From: Paraphaeosphaeria minitans
Taxonomy: Eukaryota; Ascomycota; Dothideomycetes; Pleosporales; Didymosphaeriaceae
Assembly: GCA_015832175.1 (NCBI GenBank)
Contig: WJXW01000006.1
Location: 806,001 to 870,000, forward strand
Direction: 5' to 3'
Length of the DNA: 64,000 nucleotides
Shown: piece after piece, positions 38,479 to 49,124 of the stretch
How positions within the stretch are numbered: the stretch's first letter is position 1
How the letters are laid out: every line of letters starts with the position of its first letter
Position numbers and translations under genes: made by a program
The notes under the pieces: model-generated
The model's database searches: none
Seen by the model: the letters and a program-made list of their open reading frames with translations, nothing else
What the model was told of the DNA's origin: nothing

Positions 38479-40168
38479 CTAAGAGAATAAGCATTCCCCT
38501 TAGCTAGGTATAAAGCTAGTTAAAAGGAGATCTTAACTATTTTACCTCTAGGACTTTATTAAGGTGCCTTATAACTATTAATATATAGGTAGTAAAGGTA
38601 GCTACTACTTCTTTTATCCCCTACTTTTTCCTACACCCTATTCCCTATTACGTATAGACTAGGTATTTTAGGTTCTAGGTGTAGCTAGCTTATCTAGAGT
38701 AGAGTAATTAGGTCTTAAGTAGCCAAGCCTTCTATAATACTAGTAAAAAGTATTAGTTACTAGTAGTCTAGTGCTAGATAGTGCTAACTTAGAATTCTTA
38801 GTGCTATTACCTGACTTTTTTAGTCTCTTAACTACCTTTTAGGGTTTTTTGTCCCCCCTAGAATCTAGTTACTCTAGGCGTTAATATTCTATTCTTTTTA
38901 AGTATAGGTTAGAAGCTAAGAATCTTTAATTTAGCTTATCTATCTAATAAATAATTAAAGCCTAAAGTTTAACATCTATAACTATAACTTAGAGCCCTAA
39001 AGGGATTACTTATAACTACTATTAGATAGAAAGTAGAAGTAATCCTATATATTCTAGCTTTTATTATTTAAAATTTTTTATTCCTAGCTCCTCTTAGTAA
39101 CTTTATAGATAATCTAATAGCTCTAATAGGCTCTAATTTAGTCTCTATTAGTATCTCTTAAGCTAATTATACATTAACTAGCGCCTTTCTTTAGGAGATC
39201 CTAAAGCTTCTAGTATCTTATCCTTTAGGTTAGCCTAAGTAGGTAACTAGTTAGGGTTTATTAACAACTAGACTTAAACTTTAGTTCTCTATACTGTATA
39301 GTAGACATCTAATATATACTAGAGGGCGTAGGTAACTTTAAAGTCCTTATTCACAAAGTAGTCTTTTAAAGACTAGAAATAGAGCTTATAGTTATTTCTC
39401 TAATAATTAAACTCCTATTAGTCCCTTTAAGTATAGTTATGCGGCTGCTTTTACAAAAGTTATAATAAAGATACCTTAAGAGGATCCTGCGTTTTAGTAG
39501 GATCTTTTATAGGCTTATATAGGGCTTAAGTGTCTCTTACCTTCTATTATTATCTTATCTAGTTAATTCTATTAAGTTTAGCTATATTCTTTCTCTTTTT
39601 AAGCTATTATTTAGCTTTCTTAAGCTATTTAAGAATAGTGCTAGAAGAATTATCCTTAACGTCTAAAGGTATTCTAACTTAGCCCTCTCTAGCGCGTCTA
39701 GGCGTAGACTAACCCTAATATATAGGAAGAGGAGCACGCTAGTCCTCTAGCTTACTTAGTATAAGAAATAGGCTTAAATATAAGAATTCCCCTCCTATAA
39801 GCTCTTAAGCGTCTTAGTATTAGGTATAAGAGCGCGTAGACTGTAAGGTATCTACTATTATAGCCTAGTTATTATAAGTAGAAGCCTTTTAAAACTAAAC
39901 TACTTATATATATAGTAAGCGATTTAAATATTAGGAGTTAGGCATAAGTAATATAGCTTCAGCTTTAGATGTAAAACAATAGTGGATTATATAGTAGAAT
40001 ATAGGATAGAGGATAGAGGATAGAGGATAGAGGATAGAGGATAGACGAATCGCTGCTAGATTACTCTATTAGCGATAGAACTATATAGCCTTAGATTAGG
40101 TGATCTCCACCTACATCCGGCTGGCCCTTACCATCCTAGAGCCCAGCCAGGTACCCAGGGTTCTAACA
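38479..40168 (-). mobile_element. Gypsy element B, copy 2, 5' part with 5' LTR
   Basis: Continues B2 after element D. It corresponds to about 15070-16726 of B1 (protease/gag region and 5' LTR). The 5' LTR is 39929-40168, 240 bp instead of 212, because the heptamer GGATAGA is repeated several extra times at 40008-40050. The right flank is ACTAT; no matching left duplication exists because the left end is truncated. Confidence 0.85.
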
Positions 40169-41520
40169 ACTATTGCGTAGAGCCCCTATATTAGCGCTAG
40201 ACTAGAGACTACTCTTTTCTTAACTAGATACTTATTTTACTATACTAAGGTTAAGTCGTAATTACCTAGAGTAATATTATATTAAGGTAGACTCTAGCTA
40301 TATAGTTAGGCTTACTATAGTAAGTATATACGCCTACGTCCTAGCGTTACTAGAAGATATAGTTAGATATATAGTTTAAATACTACTTATCTACTTTTCT
40401 ACTAGCTTTAGGCTAGATTAAGGTTAACACTACTATAGAGGTTATATAAACGTCGCTATTACTATCTTTAAAAGGGGGCTAGCCGCCATTATAAAAGGTA
40501 GCTTAAATAGTAAGCTTATTTTCTAGGGCCTTAATTTTAAGGTCTACTATAATATATAAGAACTTAGTAATAGCCACGTTATAGTTTCCTTTAGAAATAT
40601 TATAGTTAAAGGTAACTATATAAATATTATACTAGATTATATAGTGTAACTTACGCAGTTTCTTAGTATTACCTTACTAGCTACTACTTATCTCTACTAA
40701 AGTTTATTTAAAGTAAACGTAAAAGTTAGAGAAAAAAATTTAAAGTTCTACTTAATAATATTAAGGCGTACCTTAGTTTTTTACTAGCGTGTTTATTAGC
40801 GCATATAAAAGTAAGGTACTATATAAACGTTTATAGGTTAAACTAGCTATCTACCCCCCTAGCTTAGTAGAAGGCCGCTACTATATCCTAAGGACTATTA
40901 TCTAGGTAGTTCTATATTAGTGCCTATTCCTTCTAAGGGGAGCTAATAAACTACTTATTAGTCTAGAACTTATAGTCTATTATAACCTTCTAGGCCCTAA
41001 ACTAGATCTTTAAGCCCCTAAATTTAGTTAAGTTTAAGAATAGTTTATAGTATAGAGTTAGCTAGTTAGCGCTAGTAAATAGGGATCTGCCCCCTATAGT
41101 AGAGGTAGATAGGCCTAGGGTAGTGCTAGCGTAGGCCTACTAGTATATAAAAAGCTCGCATAGCTTTTTTTTAGAGTTATAGTATTTATATAGCAGAGTA
41201 GCCTTTATCTTTAGTAGTAATTAGATTCTATAGTTATTCTACTAACTTAGTAATATTAGAGGCATCTATTAAGGAAATATTCTAGACTCTATTACGTTTT
41301 TTTATTTCTTTAAATAACTCTTTTTTAGAAAATCTAGAATTTAAAATTATAGACTAGCCTTAGAGAGTAAATAGAACTATAAGTGCTACATATAAAGGAT
41401 AAATTCTAGATGTTAAGTCTTAATAGTGGGTGTATTACTTATAAGAAGAGTTTTCTTTAGTAAGTTTACTTCTTTAAGGTAGTTTCTTTCCTTAAGATCC
41501 TTTTAAATGCTAGGGTATAG
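40169..41520 (-). pseudogene. RIPped Gypsy gag-like remnant next to B2
   Basis: AT-rich sequence whose minus strand holds a frame at about 40850-40390 that reads like a retrotransposon gag domain ('FYVYFKQTLVEI', 'TKKLRKL', 'FNYNISKGNYNVAITKFLY', 'KIKALENKL'). Stops fall at Gln sites. No pol follows because B2 lies to the left. The part from 41000 to 41520 has no readable frame. The assignment to gag rests on general resemblance only; it could be the 5' end of yet another Gypsy element. Confidence 0.35.
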
Positions 41521-41553
41521 CCCTAACCTATTATATATAACTAGGCCTTATGT

Positions 41554-41990
41554 AATATTATATGCCTATACTATATTAGCGGATACTACTCTTAATATTA
41601 TTTATAATATTATATACCTATACTATATAGGTAGGCACTACTCTTAGTATTCTTATAATATTATATACTTATACTATATTAGCAGACACTACTCCTAATA
41701 TTACTTATAACATTATATGCCTATACTATATAGGTAGACACTACTCTTAGTATCTCTATAATATTACGTGCCTATACTGCATTAGTGGACACTACTCTTA
41801 GTATTCCTGTAACATCACGTGCCTCTGCTGCCTCCGCGGAGACTGCCCAAACATTCCTGTAACATCACGTGCCTATACTGCCTCTACAGACACTGCACCT
41901 ACAACATCACGTGCTTGTGCTCTCTCCGCGGACACTGCACCTATAAAATCACGGCGTGCCCGCGCCTGCTCGCCAGCTATCTAGCACTCG
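41554..41990. repeat. Tandem array of 42-52 bp units with CACGTG core, half RIPped
   Basis: At least eight units begin AACATCACGTGCCTATACTG or its mutated form: 41554, 41606, 41657, 41709, 41760, 41811, 41861, 41903, and a ninth partial at 41945. The first five to six are 50-52 bp and include ACTACTCTTAGTATT; the last ones are 42 bp. Left units read AATATTATATGCC and right units AACATCACGTGCC, so C-to-T/G-to-A change fades from left to right across one array. It ends about 380 bp upstream of the transcription factor start codon. Confidence 0.85.
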
Positions 41991-42275
41991 TCCTCTCCAC
42001 CAAGCACTCGCTCCTCTTCGCCTCCTGCCAGGACAACGAGCTTCCCGCCTCGCCATGCCGCCACAACGAGCGACCAGCCCAGCGCTAGACATGGACTTTG
42101 GGCCTTCTTAACGCTCGGCACCCCGCCCACCAATCGTCCCCATCTCCCCCCTTGGCTCTCAATGCCAGCCAATCGCCGCACAATCGTCATCGCCCATTAG
42201 ACATCTACGATCGAATGCTCCAGGGTCGGCCGCAGCAGCGCTGTGCTTGTGCTCATACTACTAGTTAGCCACGAT

Positions 42276-42344
42276 GCTCTCTCTCTCACACACACACTCT
42301 CTCTCACTCTCTCTCTCTCTCTCTCTCTCACTCTCTCACACACA
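42276..42344 (+). repeat. CT/CA-rich low-complexity tract before the start codon
   Basis: A (CT)n run with short (CA)n interruptions, ending 26 bp before the ATG at 42371. Pyrimidine-rich tracts just upstream of start codons are frequent in filamentous ascomycete promoters and 5' UTRs, so this is probably the leader of the downstream gene. Confidence 0.7.
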
Positions 42345-42370
42345 GCTTCTTGTCAATCTGAAGAAAAAAA

Positions 42371-45300
42371 ATGGCTTTCCAGCAGCCTCCCGTGCCGCTC
42401 GGCCAGTCTGCTAAGGTGCCCATACCACGCCTCGACAGACCCAGAGAGCCCCCCAAGAAGCCCGCTGCTCCGCGCCAAGCCCGCGTGTCCAGAGCATGTA
42501 TGAGTTGTCGCGCCCGCAAGATCAAGTGCAATGGCGTCCAGCCCAAGTGCCAGAATTGCACCGACAACCAACCCGCCTGTATCTACGCCGCCACCCGCAA
42601 GGACCGCCTCAAGACGTCGGTCAGCTCGCTGTCCTGCTCCCTCCGACTTGCTGATGTTTGAAGCGCCACCGAGCACAACCAGGACCTGCTCAATCTGCTC
42701 CTGGAATTGCGCCCGGCCGCTTCGCCCCGCGAGAAGCAGAAAATAGATGACATCCTGGCCGTTGTACGTAGCGACCTCCCACGCCACGGGAATGAATACA
42801 GATGCTGACACCGACAAAGCCCGCCGACGACGTGGCCGAAGCTGCCGTGGCCTTGCACAAGAGCCCTGAGAAAACCCCCGACGACACCCCCAACTTCCCT
42901 CTTGAGGACCAAGTTCGGACTGCCGACCTGGACGAGGCCAATGTCACGGCCGAGGTTGGCTCCAATGAAGACATTGACAACCTGGGCGAAGATCTCTTGA
43001 GCAGCAAGCATTCTCGAGCCATTGGATACATGGGCAAGAACTCGGAGGTCCAGTGGTTGCGGAGACTCCACCGCGAGGCAGATGCTCCCAGCCCTGGCCA
43101 CCATGACTACGGTCCCTACGGGCCTCCGGGTAGTTCGGCCCAAGCCCACGACGAGCGCATAGACGCCATGCACCAACGCCAAAACAAGAACCCCCTTCCG
43201 CTCATGGATACGAGAAGCTGCAGCTTCTACCTGGATGATGAGCCCTTGGAAATGGACATGGAAGTCGACCCTTACGAGTTGCCCCCATACGAACTTGCAG
43301 ACCAACTGCTCAAGTGCTACATGCAAACCGTCCAGAACTCTTTGCCCATTCTCTCGCACAAGACCTTTACAGAGCAGTTTAGGCACTATTACACCTCGGT
43401 GGTAAGGGGCGCCCCCTACAAACTGCCTCAAAAGTGGCAGGCTATGCTCAATCTAGTCTTCGCCATCGGTGCTGTCCATTCACACCTTATCGAAACCGAC
43501 AGCGCCACCAACGGTATGCCCTTGCTCTCTGTGCCATGCGCCCTCGACACTCACTCTTCGCAGAGAGAGACCACCTGCTTTACCACAACAGGGCATGGGC
43601 TTTGAGTCTGAATGATCCTTGGCAAGCAATACCCCCCTCGAAACAGACCAAGTCTGACATCCATGGGCAACGGCTAACGTCAACGTCAACTTTCAGGTGG
43701 CTCACCCATCCCGACCTTGCTCAGATGCAAATTGTAAGTCGAACCAACCTTCCCGAACAACATCCGTTAACGTTTTGTAGACTGGCTTGTTGTCCTTTTA
43801 CTACATGGCCATCGGCCACGTCAACAGGTCAGCATCTTCTCCGTCGTGCTTTCGTTCTTCAACCCCTTCTTACGCCCACCAAGCAACCAGCTGCCGTCAA
43901 GAGTCGGTCCGTCTTTTTGCTTGCTGATCCAACTTTGAAATCAGCGTTCCGTCATTTGCGCACATGCCATCGACTCAACATTGTCGCCGCCTCAGGTCCG
44001 CGCTCGAAAGCACACTTCACTGACAAAACCCATGTAGATCCTGGGTTGTCATAGGAATGTCGATCCGCTTTGGCTTCTCTCTGGGACTCCACATACGTAA
44101 CGAGGATCGCACTGCTACCGCCGTGAAGAAGGAGATCCTGTCGCGGATATGGTGGGCGGTCTATTCGCTCGACCGTACCCTGTCGGCCGTGACTGGCCGG
44201 CCTTCGGTCGGCGCTGAGGTTCATTCTTCAACCGCTCTACCCCTTCCGATATCAGCCCACGACATAGACGAGGCCGCCATCCAAGCCAAATTCGGATCAA
44301 GGCCAAAATGGGGAAGTGCGACTGTCGGGCCGCCTTCGGATTCAGGCTCTTCTCGTGCATCAAGCGCCATGCCGCTGGGAAACGACCCTAGTGTGCCCGA
44401 TGCACGACACACGTCCAGTGAAGCCAACGCGGGGACCTTCTTGATCGCCGTCGTAAAGCTAGGAATAGTGTCAAGCAACGTTTTCAGTCAGCTCTACTCG
44501 CCGAACCTGGTCAGAAAGTCGTGGAAAGACGTTCAAGGTCACATCTCACAGCTTGCAGACGACCTGGATGCGTGGCTGCACTCGCTTCCTGCGGATCTCG
44601 ATCCGTTCAAAGACCACGGCCGAGACAAGATCATGCAGCAGGAACGTAACATCCTCAAAACCTACTACTACAGCACAAAGATCCTCATATGCAGACCCTG
44701 CTTGTGCCGCCTGGACCGTCGCATCCGATCACAGACACAGACCTCGGCCAACTTTAACCACCAAACTGCAGCGCAGTGTGTGGCGGCAGCCAAGTCCATC
44801 GCAGCGTGCTTGCCAGACGACATGGCTGTTGGGGGCAAAGAGATCTACAAAATATTCCCATGGTGGTCCGTAGTGCATTACCTGATGCAATCAATCGCCA
44901 TCCTCCTGCTGGAAGCTTGCTACGAAGCCGAAGGCATAACCGTCCTGCCCGCCGTGAAGAAGCTGGTGCGTTGGCTCCGTGAACTAAACTCCACCAACAG
45001 GACCGCGGAGCGCGCATATTCCATTACTGTCGACTTGCTCAAAAAGTTGGCTTCGCGGACCTTTAAAGATCCCCGGACCGCCCAAGTAAGTATTGAATAG
45101 AGGAAGCCCACGCCTAGCTCTGTGCACAACGGCCTGCTAATTGCGCCCCAGGAAATCAAACAACTGCTCTCCGAGCACCCTAGCCCCTCCGTGTCTGACA
45201 ACGGATCCTCGGGCTTCGCCACGCAATGGCTCACCGGTGAGGAGTTCCTCGAGCAGTACCCGCTGCCGCAGGACCCGCTACAGGGTGGGGATTCGTACAT

Positions 45301-45565
45301 GCCCAACGTGGTCGCCGACTGGATGCCCTCGGTCAACGCGTTTCCAGGCGCCACGGACCTGCCCGTGTCGAGCTTCTTCAATGAGGCGCTGCACTCGCAC
45401 TCGCCGCTGGCGAATGTATTTCTCACCGGCTTCGACCAGCACAATCCGCTGCCGTTTGACGTGGGCGATGTGTACATGCAGGATGCGTCGGGGCAGGTGC
45501 CGCAGGAGCAAGCCTGGGAGCTGCATGGCCAACGCTCGAGCTGGGACGAGTACCAGGAGAGATGA
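42371..45565 (+). CDS. Zn2Cys6 fungal-specific transcription factor
   Basis: Predicted nuclear regulator of 886 residues in eight exons: 42371-42615, 42664-42763, 42802-43513, 43564-43621, 43697-43733, 43781-43827, 44038-45085 and 45152-45565. The sum is divisible by three with no internal stop. Residues 43-70 form the Zn2Cys6 cluster (C43, C46, C53, C60, C63, C70), preceded by a basic/Pro-rich arm. A short helical linker follows, then an acidic region. From about residue 278 the middle homology domain (PF04082 type) runs through 'GFSLGLHIRNED', 'SRIWWAVYSLDR' and 'GRPS'. Odd points: intron 2 is only 38 bp, and intron 4 appears to use a GC donor (GCAAGC at 43622). The target pathway is not evident from the neighbours. 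I do not recognise an orthologue name. Confidence 0.88.
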
Positions 45566-45949
45566 TGGGTTGCAACGGAGCTTGAACGTGGGCGTGTACA
45601 CGTGCGTGTGCGATGCTACCTTTCGCTTCAGCGATAGATGGACGCAGGGGAGTAGCGACAGCCGGGCTGCCCGGGGGGGCAATGGGCCCCAGCCAGCCAG
45701 CCAGCCGCAATAGAACGACCTAATCGACGCGAGACGCAACTTGCCTTGGAGATACCACTACATGCATGTTGCCACGCGTGCAATGTGAAGCGCACCCATT
45801 GAGCTACGGGTATGATGCCACGGAGCCTACGCGTAATAACCCTTGCGAATCCCGCTGGCAACGTTATCGCGCTCGTGCAACTGGTCGACCTTTCGGGCTA
45901 CTTGCGGCCGCGCACGTACATCGGACTGCCTCTACTACCGTAGACTAGG
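45566..45949. other. 3' flank of the transcription factor gene, no gene seen
   Basis: GC-balanced sequence with no supported reading frame. It contains a 7 bp inverted pair GTTGCCA/TGGCAAC that I tested as a tRNA and rejected. The nearest object to the right is the solo LTR with its CTAGG duplication. Confidence 0.5.
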
Positions 45950-46147
45950 TGTCAGAACCCTAGATACCTGGCTGGGCCCCGGCATGGGACATACCAGCCT
46001 GATGCGGGAGGAGATCACCTGACTCGTAGATATACAATCCTATCGCTGACGGAGTGATCCGGCAGCGATTCGTCTATCCTACCACCAATATCATCCTTGT
46101 TCCACTACTGAAGTCAAAACTACACTGCTTATACCCAACTCCTGACA
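45950..46147 (+). mobile_element. Solo LTR of the B retrotransposon family, unRIPped
   Basis: 198 bp from TGTCAGAACCC to CTCCTGACA with a perfect CTAGG duplication on both sides (45945-45949 and 46148-46152). It matches the B LTRs (for example the reverse complement of 16515-16726) along its whole length, including GATTCGTCTATCCT and GGAGATCACCTGA. It keeps a normal base composition, unlike the copies in the AT-rich block. A solo LTR arises by recombination between two LTRs. Being short, it probably escaped RIP. Confidence 0.9.
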
Positions 46148-46265
46148 CTAGGTAGTTATCACCGAGTACCATTGTAGGAGCGGTGGACGCGAGGCACGTT
46201 ATGTCTCTACCAGTGGAGCACGAATACAGGGTGCGAGGACGGCCGCTCGTGGCCTGGCTGGGTGA

Positions 46266-46284
46266 TACACACACAGACACACAT

Positions 46285-46324
<40 letters not shown>
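46266..46324. repeat. (AC)n-(AT)n microsatellite
   Basis: An (AC)n run with a few imperfect units passes directly into (AT)n of about 13 units. No gene overlaps it convincingly; frames across it are repeat translation. Confidence 0.9.
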
Positions 46325-46582
46325 GCAGTAAGATGTCGACTTGAGTTGAGTTGGATTGAGTTGGATGGGATGAGATCGGAAGGGCTCGAGAGGAGATGGA
46401 AGATGGACGAGACCAGGACGTGGACCTTGTAGACTACCCACCATAGCCAGGCCCAGCTCCGCTTCACCGTTCTTCTACCAAGCACGCACCGTGTTTAGAG
46501 CACCTGCTAATCGAAAATCTGCCTGTCGGGATGCCTGAGCACCTTGCGCGGCGGGTCGACTTTGTACATGTTCGCATCCTGC

Positions 46583-46617
46583 GCCTACCTGCCTACCTAC
46601 CTACCTACCTACCTACA
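46583..46617. repeat. (CTAC)n tetranucleotide repeat
   Basis: CCTACCTGCCTACCTACC-type run of about eight units. A complementary (GGTA)n run lies 300 bp downstream at 46916-46944, so the two could pair as a long-range inverted repeat. Confidence 0.85.
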
Positions 46618-46915
46618 GGCCGAAAGCCGAAGGCTGAGGGGTGGATGCCACGGTCTGGTATGTTTCATTGTGCTGGCGGTATGTTCTCTTGCCGAGATGG
46701 ATGTCCTCAGGCACACTTGCACGCAAAACCATCCCACACACTCATTGCACGGGAGTCTTTCACATTCCTAGTCCAAGACACCGACCACGTCTCCTGAGCA
46801 TGCCATTTGCCGTCCCCCAGACTCGCCTTGACTCCAACTCTCCAAGATTCGAGCAGCCTTGCTGGGTACCTAGCAGGTAGGTACCAGTGTCATGCCGTGT
46901 GCCACGTCGCATCAC

Positions 46916-46944
46916 GGGTAGGTAGGTAGGTAGGTAGATAGATA
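46916..46944. repeat. (GGTA)n tetranucleotide repeat
   Basis: Six GGTA units, then two GATA units, just 3' of the orphan exon on the minus strand. It is the inverted counterpart of the CTAC run at 46583. Confidence 0.85.
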
Positions 46945-46970
46945 CCACATACCACATGCTCATCCCGCAT

Positions 46971-47108
46971 CTACTCTATCCCGTACTTCTTCTTCGCCGC
47001 CTCGACGTCCTTTTCCCACGGACAGTAGTAGCTCTGGCTCGGCGCTATGTACGTGCTCTCCGGCATCACGCCGCCGATGAAGGTCGTGTCGTCTGTGCAG
47101 CCGCGTCC
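46971..47108 (-). CDS. Orphan terminal exon of a small unknown protein
   Basis: The minus strand holds 45 sense codons and a TAG stop with protein-like composition: 'GRGCTDDTTFIGGVMPES', then 'YIAPSQSYYCPWEKD' and a Lys-rich end 'AAKKKYGIE'. It is preceded by a good acceptor (TAAAACAG) and an in-frame TGA lies just upstream, so it must be spliced to an earlier exon. I could not find a convincing first exon in 47112-47840, where the sequence is rich in GTGA repeats. It may be the last exon of a small (possibly secreted, Cys-containing) protein, or the leftover of a broken gene. No family recognised. Confidence 0.4.
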   Translation of the reverse strand, partial: GRGCTDDTTFIGGVMPESTYIAPSQSYYCPWEKDVEAAKKKYGIE

Positions 47109-47111
47109 CTG

Positions 47112-48014
47112 TTTTAGGTATCATTACCTAGCATCCACACTGGATACTCATTAGATAGACGGCCCGGCAAACGGGATGCGTGACGACAATTCAAGTGTGT
47201 TGAAGACGAGGGAGTGAGTGAGGACAGCTCAAGTGTGGGTGAAGGCGAGGGAGAAGTGAGTGAGTGAGTGAGCGAGGGCGGTAACGTCGTTGAGCTCCTG
47301 CTCTCGCCTCCGTCGGGTGTCTTGTCGCTATGACAGTGGTAGCAGACACCACCCGGAGTATCGTGGTTGATTTAGAATAGGCCATGGGACCATCCAAGAT
47401 TCGCAGAGAGTGAGCTGAGTGGAACCGCTCTGGCGTCATGTGACTGCCCTACATCCGCCTGTCGGACGTACATGTATAGAATAAAAGTCAGCCAAACAGG
47501 ACGCCATCTCGTCGGTCGCCGAGAAAGTGCCGATGCAACGCAGACAACAAAGCTGAGTGAGTTCGCCAGCAGTACCGAGTCCATCTGTACCATCACCGAG
47601 CACGTAGAGTTCCAAGATAGAAACAAAAAATTCTGTACTTCAACGATATCGCTACAAGACGACTCTTCCCAGCCACGCAATCGGGCAGGTCTATCTTCCA
47701 GGCCCACGTTTTCCCGAACCAAGAAAGAAAAAAGCGCGCAATCCAAAGTGGTCGATTACAATATATCAGTCTGCGCCGAGGGCGCCGTTCAAAGTAAGAA
47801 GAATGCGGTCTCGAGCTGAAACCCCGGGGCCGTTCCGTGCGCAATTTTCAAAAATCAAAGAAATGCTGAGAGATGGATGGATGGTGGCGACGCCGCATAG
47901 CCACCACGGGTATTATACAGAGCACCAGGCCGCCATGAGAATACAGGAGAGATGAAAGGAGATGGTCATTGGGTGTGTTGTGGATGATGAGTGTATGGAC
48001 GAGACCGAGGTAGC
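47112..48014. other. Intergenic stretch with GTGAG repeats
   Basis: Contains an imperfect GTGAG/GAGTGA low-complexity run at 47208-47275 and no convincing gene. The last 150 bp before 48014 are the 3' flank of the syntaxin gene. Confidence 0.5.
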
Positions 48015-49124
48015 TTATTTCTTGTTGACGCTGACCACGATAGCGACTATAATGGCGATGATGATGACGATGATGACGCAAATGAGGAGGCACCACCACT
48101 TCTTGCGGCGTGCGCTGCGGGCCTTTTCGATGGCACCGCCGATCTCGGTGTTGGCCTGGACAACGTTCTGATGGATCTCCTCGCCCTTTGCCTCGATGTT
48201 CTCCACGAGGGGCTCCTGCTGCATGACGATCTGGTCTAGGTCCGTGAAGAGCTGGGCAAGCTCAACCATCTGTTGCTCGATCTTCTGGATGGCATCGTGT
48301 CGTTCCCTCACGTTGCTCAGAGTAGATTGTGCAGCGCCTTGGCGGCTTGATTCCTTGAGCTACATGCCTGTCAGCGGCTGGACGATAATTTTTTTGGAGG
48401 CTTCCGGCGCTACGTCACCCGCGCTGCAGCGGCACAAGGCGACCATAATCACAGGAGATGCAATGGGGTCCGAACTTACAGCCTGCGTGAAAACCCCCTC
48501 ACCCTGAGATCCGAGAGCCTCTTGCATCTCCGATTCAGAGGCTTCTGGGTTCACAATGCGGTATTGCCGCTTGAAAGATTCCTCCTGCTCTCGTCGGTGC
48601 TCCTTTTCCAGATTCATATAGCGGTTGATAGTTGCCTTCAACCTACGGTCGATCTTGCCGACTTGGGGTGCGTTTCGGGGGTTGCCAGACTCAGGCTTCG
48701 ACTTGATGTTCTTCACACGGGTCACGAGAGCGCGGTAGCCGGTCATGACCTGCGTGGTGAGGTCGTCGACTTCGCGGGAGGACCCGGTCGTGCTCTGCAT
48801 CGCGCGCTTGCTGGCCCGCTCGAGGTTGTCTAGCTGCGCATCGAGCTGGTCCAGGGCGCGGTCGACCTCGCGGCATTCGTTGAGTATCGCATTGGGGTCT
48901 GCGCCGCCCTGCTGCTGGCCGAAAGGCTGCATCTCAACAGCGCTCGCTGCACCTTGTCAGAATGAACCGTGCAAGGAATCGTTCCTTCACTTACGATCGT
49001 CGTATCGGCCTTGAGCGTAGTTGTTGAAGCGGCCGTCCTGCGGGCCGCCATCCTCGCGCTGGTCGTACGGGTTCGCGCCGTAGCCCATCTGCTGGTAGCC
49101 TCCGTTGCCGTACTGCGAAGCCAT
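48015..49124 (-). CDS. sso1: Plasma-membrane syntaxin (Qa-SNARE), Sso1/Psy1 type
   Basis: A 313-residue t-SNARE that would sit in the plasma membrane and pair with a Sec9-type and a synaptobrevin SNARE to fuse secretory vesicles. Three exons on the minus strand: 49124-48995, 48946-48480 and 48359-48015; introns are 48 and 120 bp with GTAAGT donors. After a Gly/Gln/Tyr-rich head ('YGNGGYQQMGYGANPYDQ'), residues about 55-190 form the Habc three-helix domain. The SNARE helix covers about 222-283 with 'IEQQMVELAQLFTDLDQIV'; Q235 is the probable zero-layer Gln. 'RSARRKKWWCLL' leads into a single C-terminal membrane helix (about 287-310) and a short 'NKK' end. All expected parts are present and the frame is continuous, so it should be functional. 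Confidence 0.93.

Noticed and set aside
40169..41520. Possible Starship-type tyrosine recombinase or Crypton remnant
   Set aside because: No recombinase motif could be read on either strand; the minus strand looks more like a Gypsy gag.
41819..42190. Plus and minus reading frames of 69-89 codons upstream of the transcription factor
   Set aside because: They are translations of the tandem array and its flank, without splice sites, conserved motifs or protein-like composition.
42353..43431. Long minus-strand frames opposite the transcription factor
   Set aside because: High-GC antisense shadows; the plus-strand exons have a zinc cluster, splice continuity and family homology.
45769..45863. 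Possible tRNA (7 bp GTTGCCA/TGGCAAC acceptor-like pair, A-box-like TAGCTCAATGGG on the minus strand)
   Set aside because: No B-box (GGTTCNANNCC) and no consistent D, anticodon and T arms on either strand.
46266..46444. Minus-strand frames with Cys-Val repeats (76-92 codons)
   Set aside because: They translate the AC/AT microsatellite.
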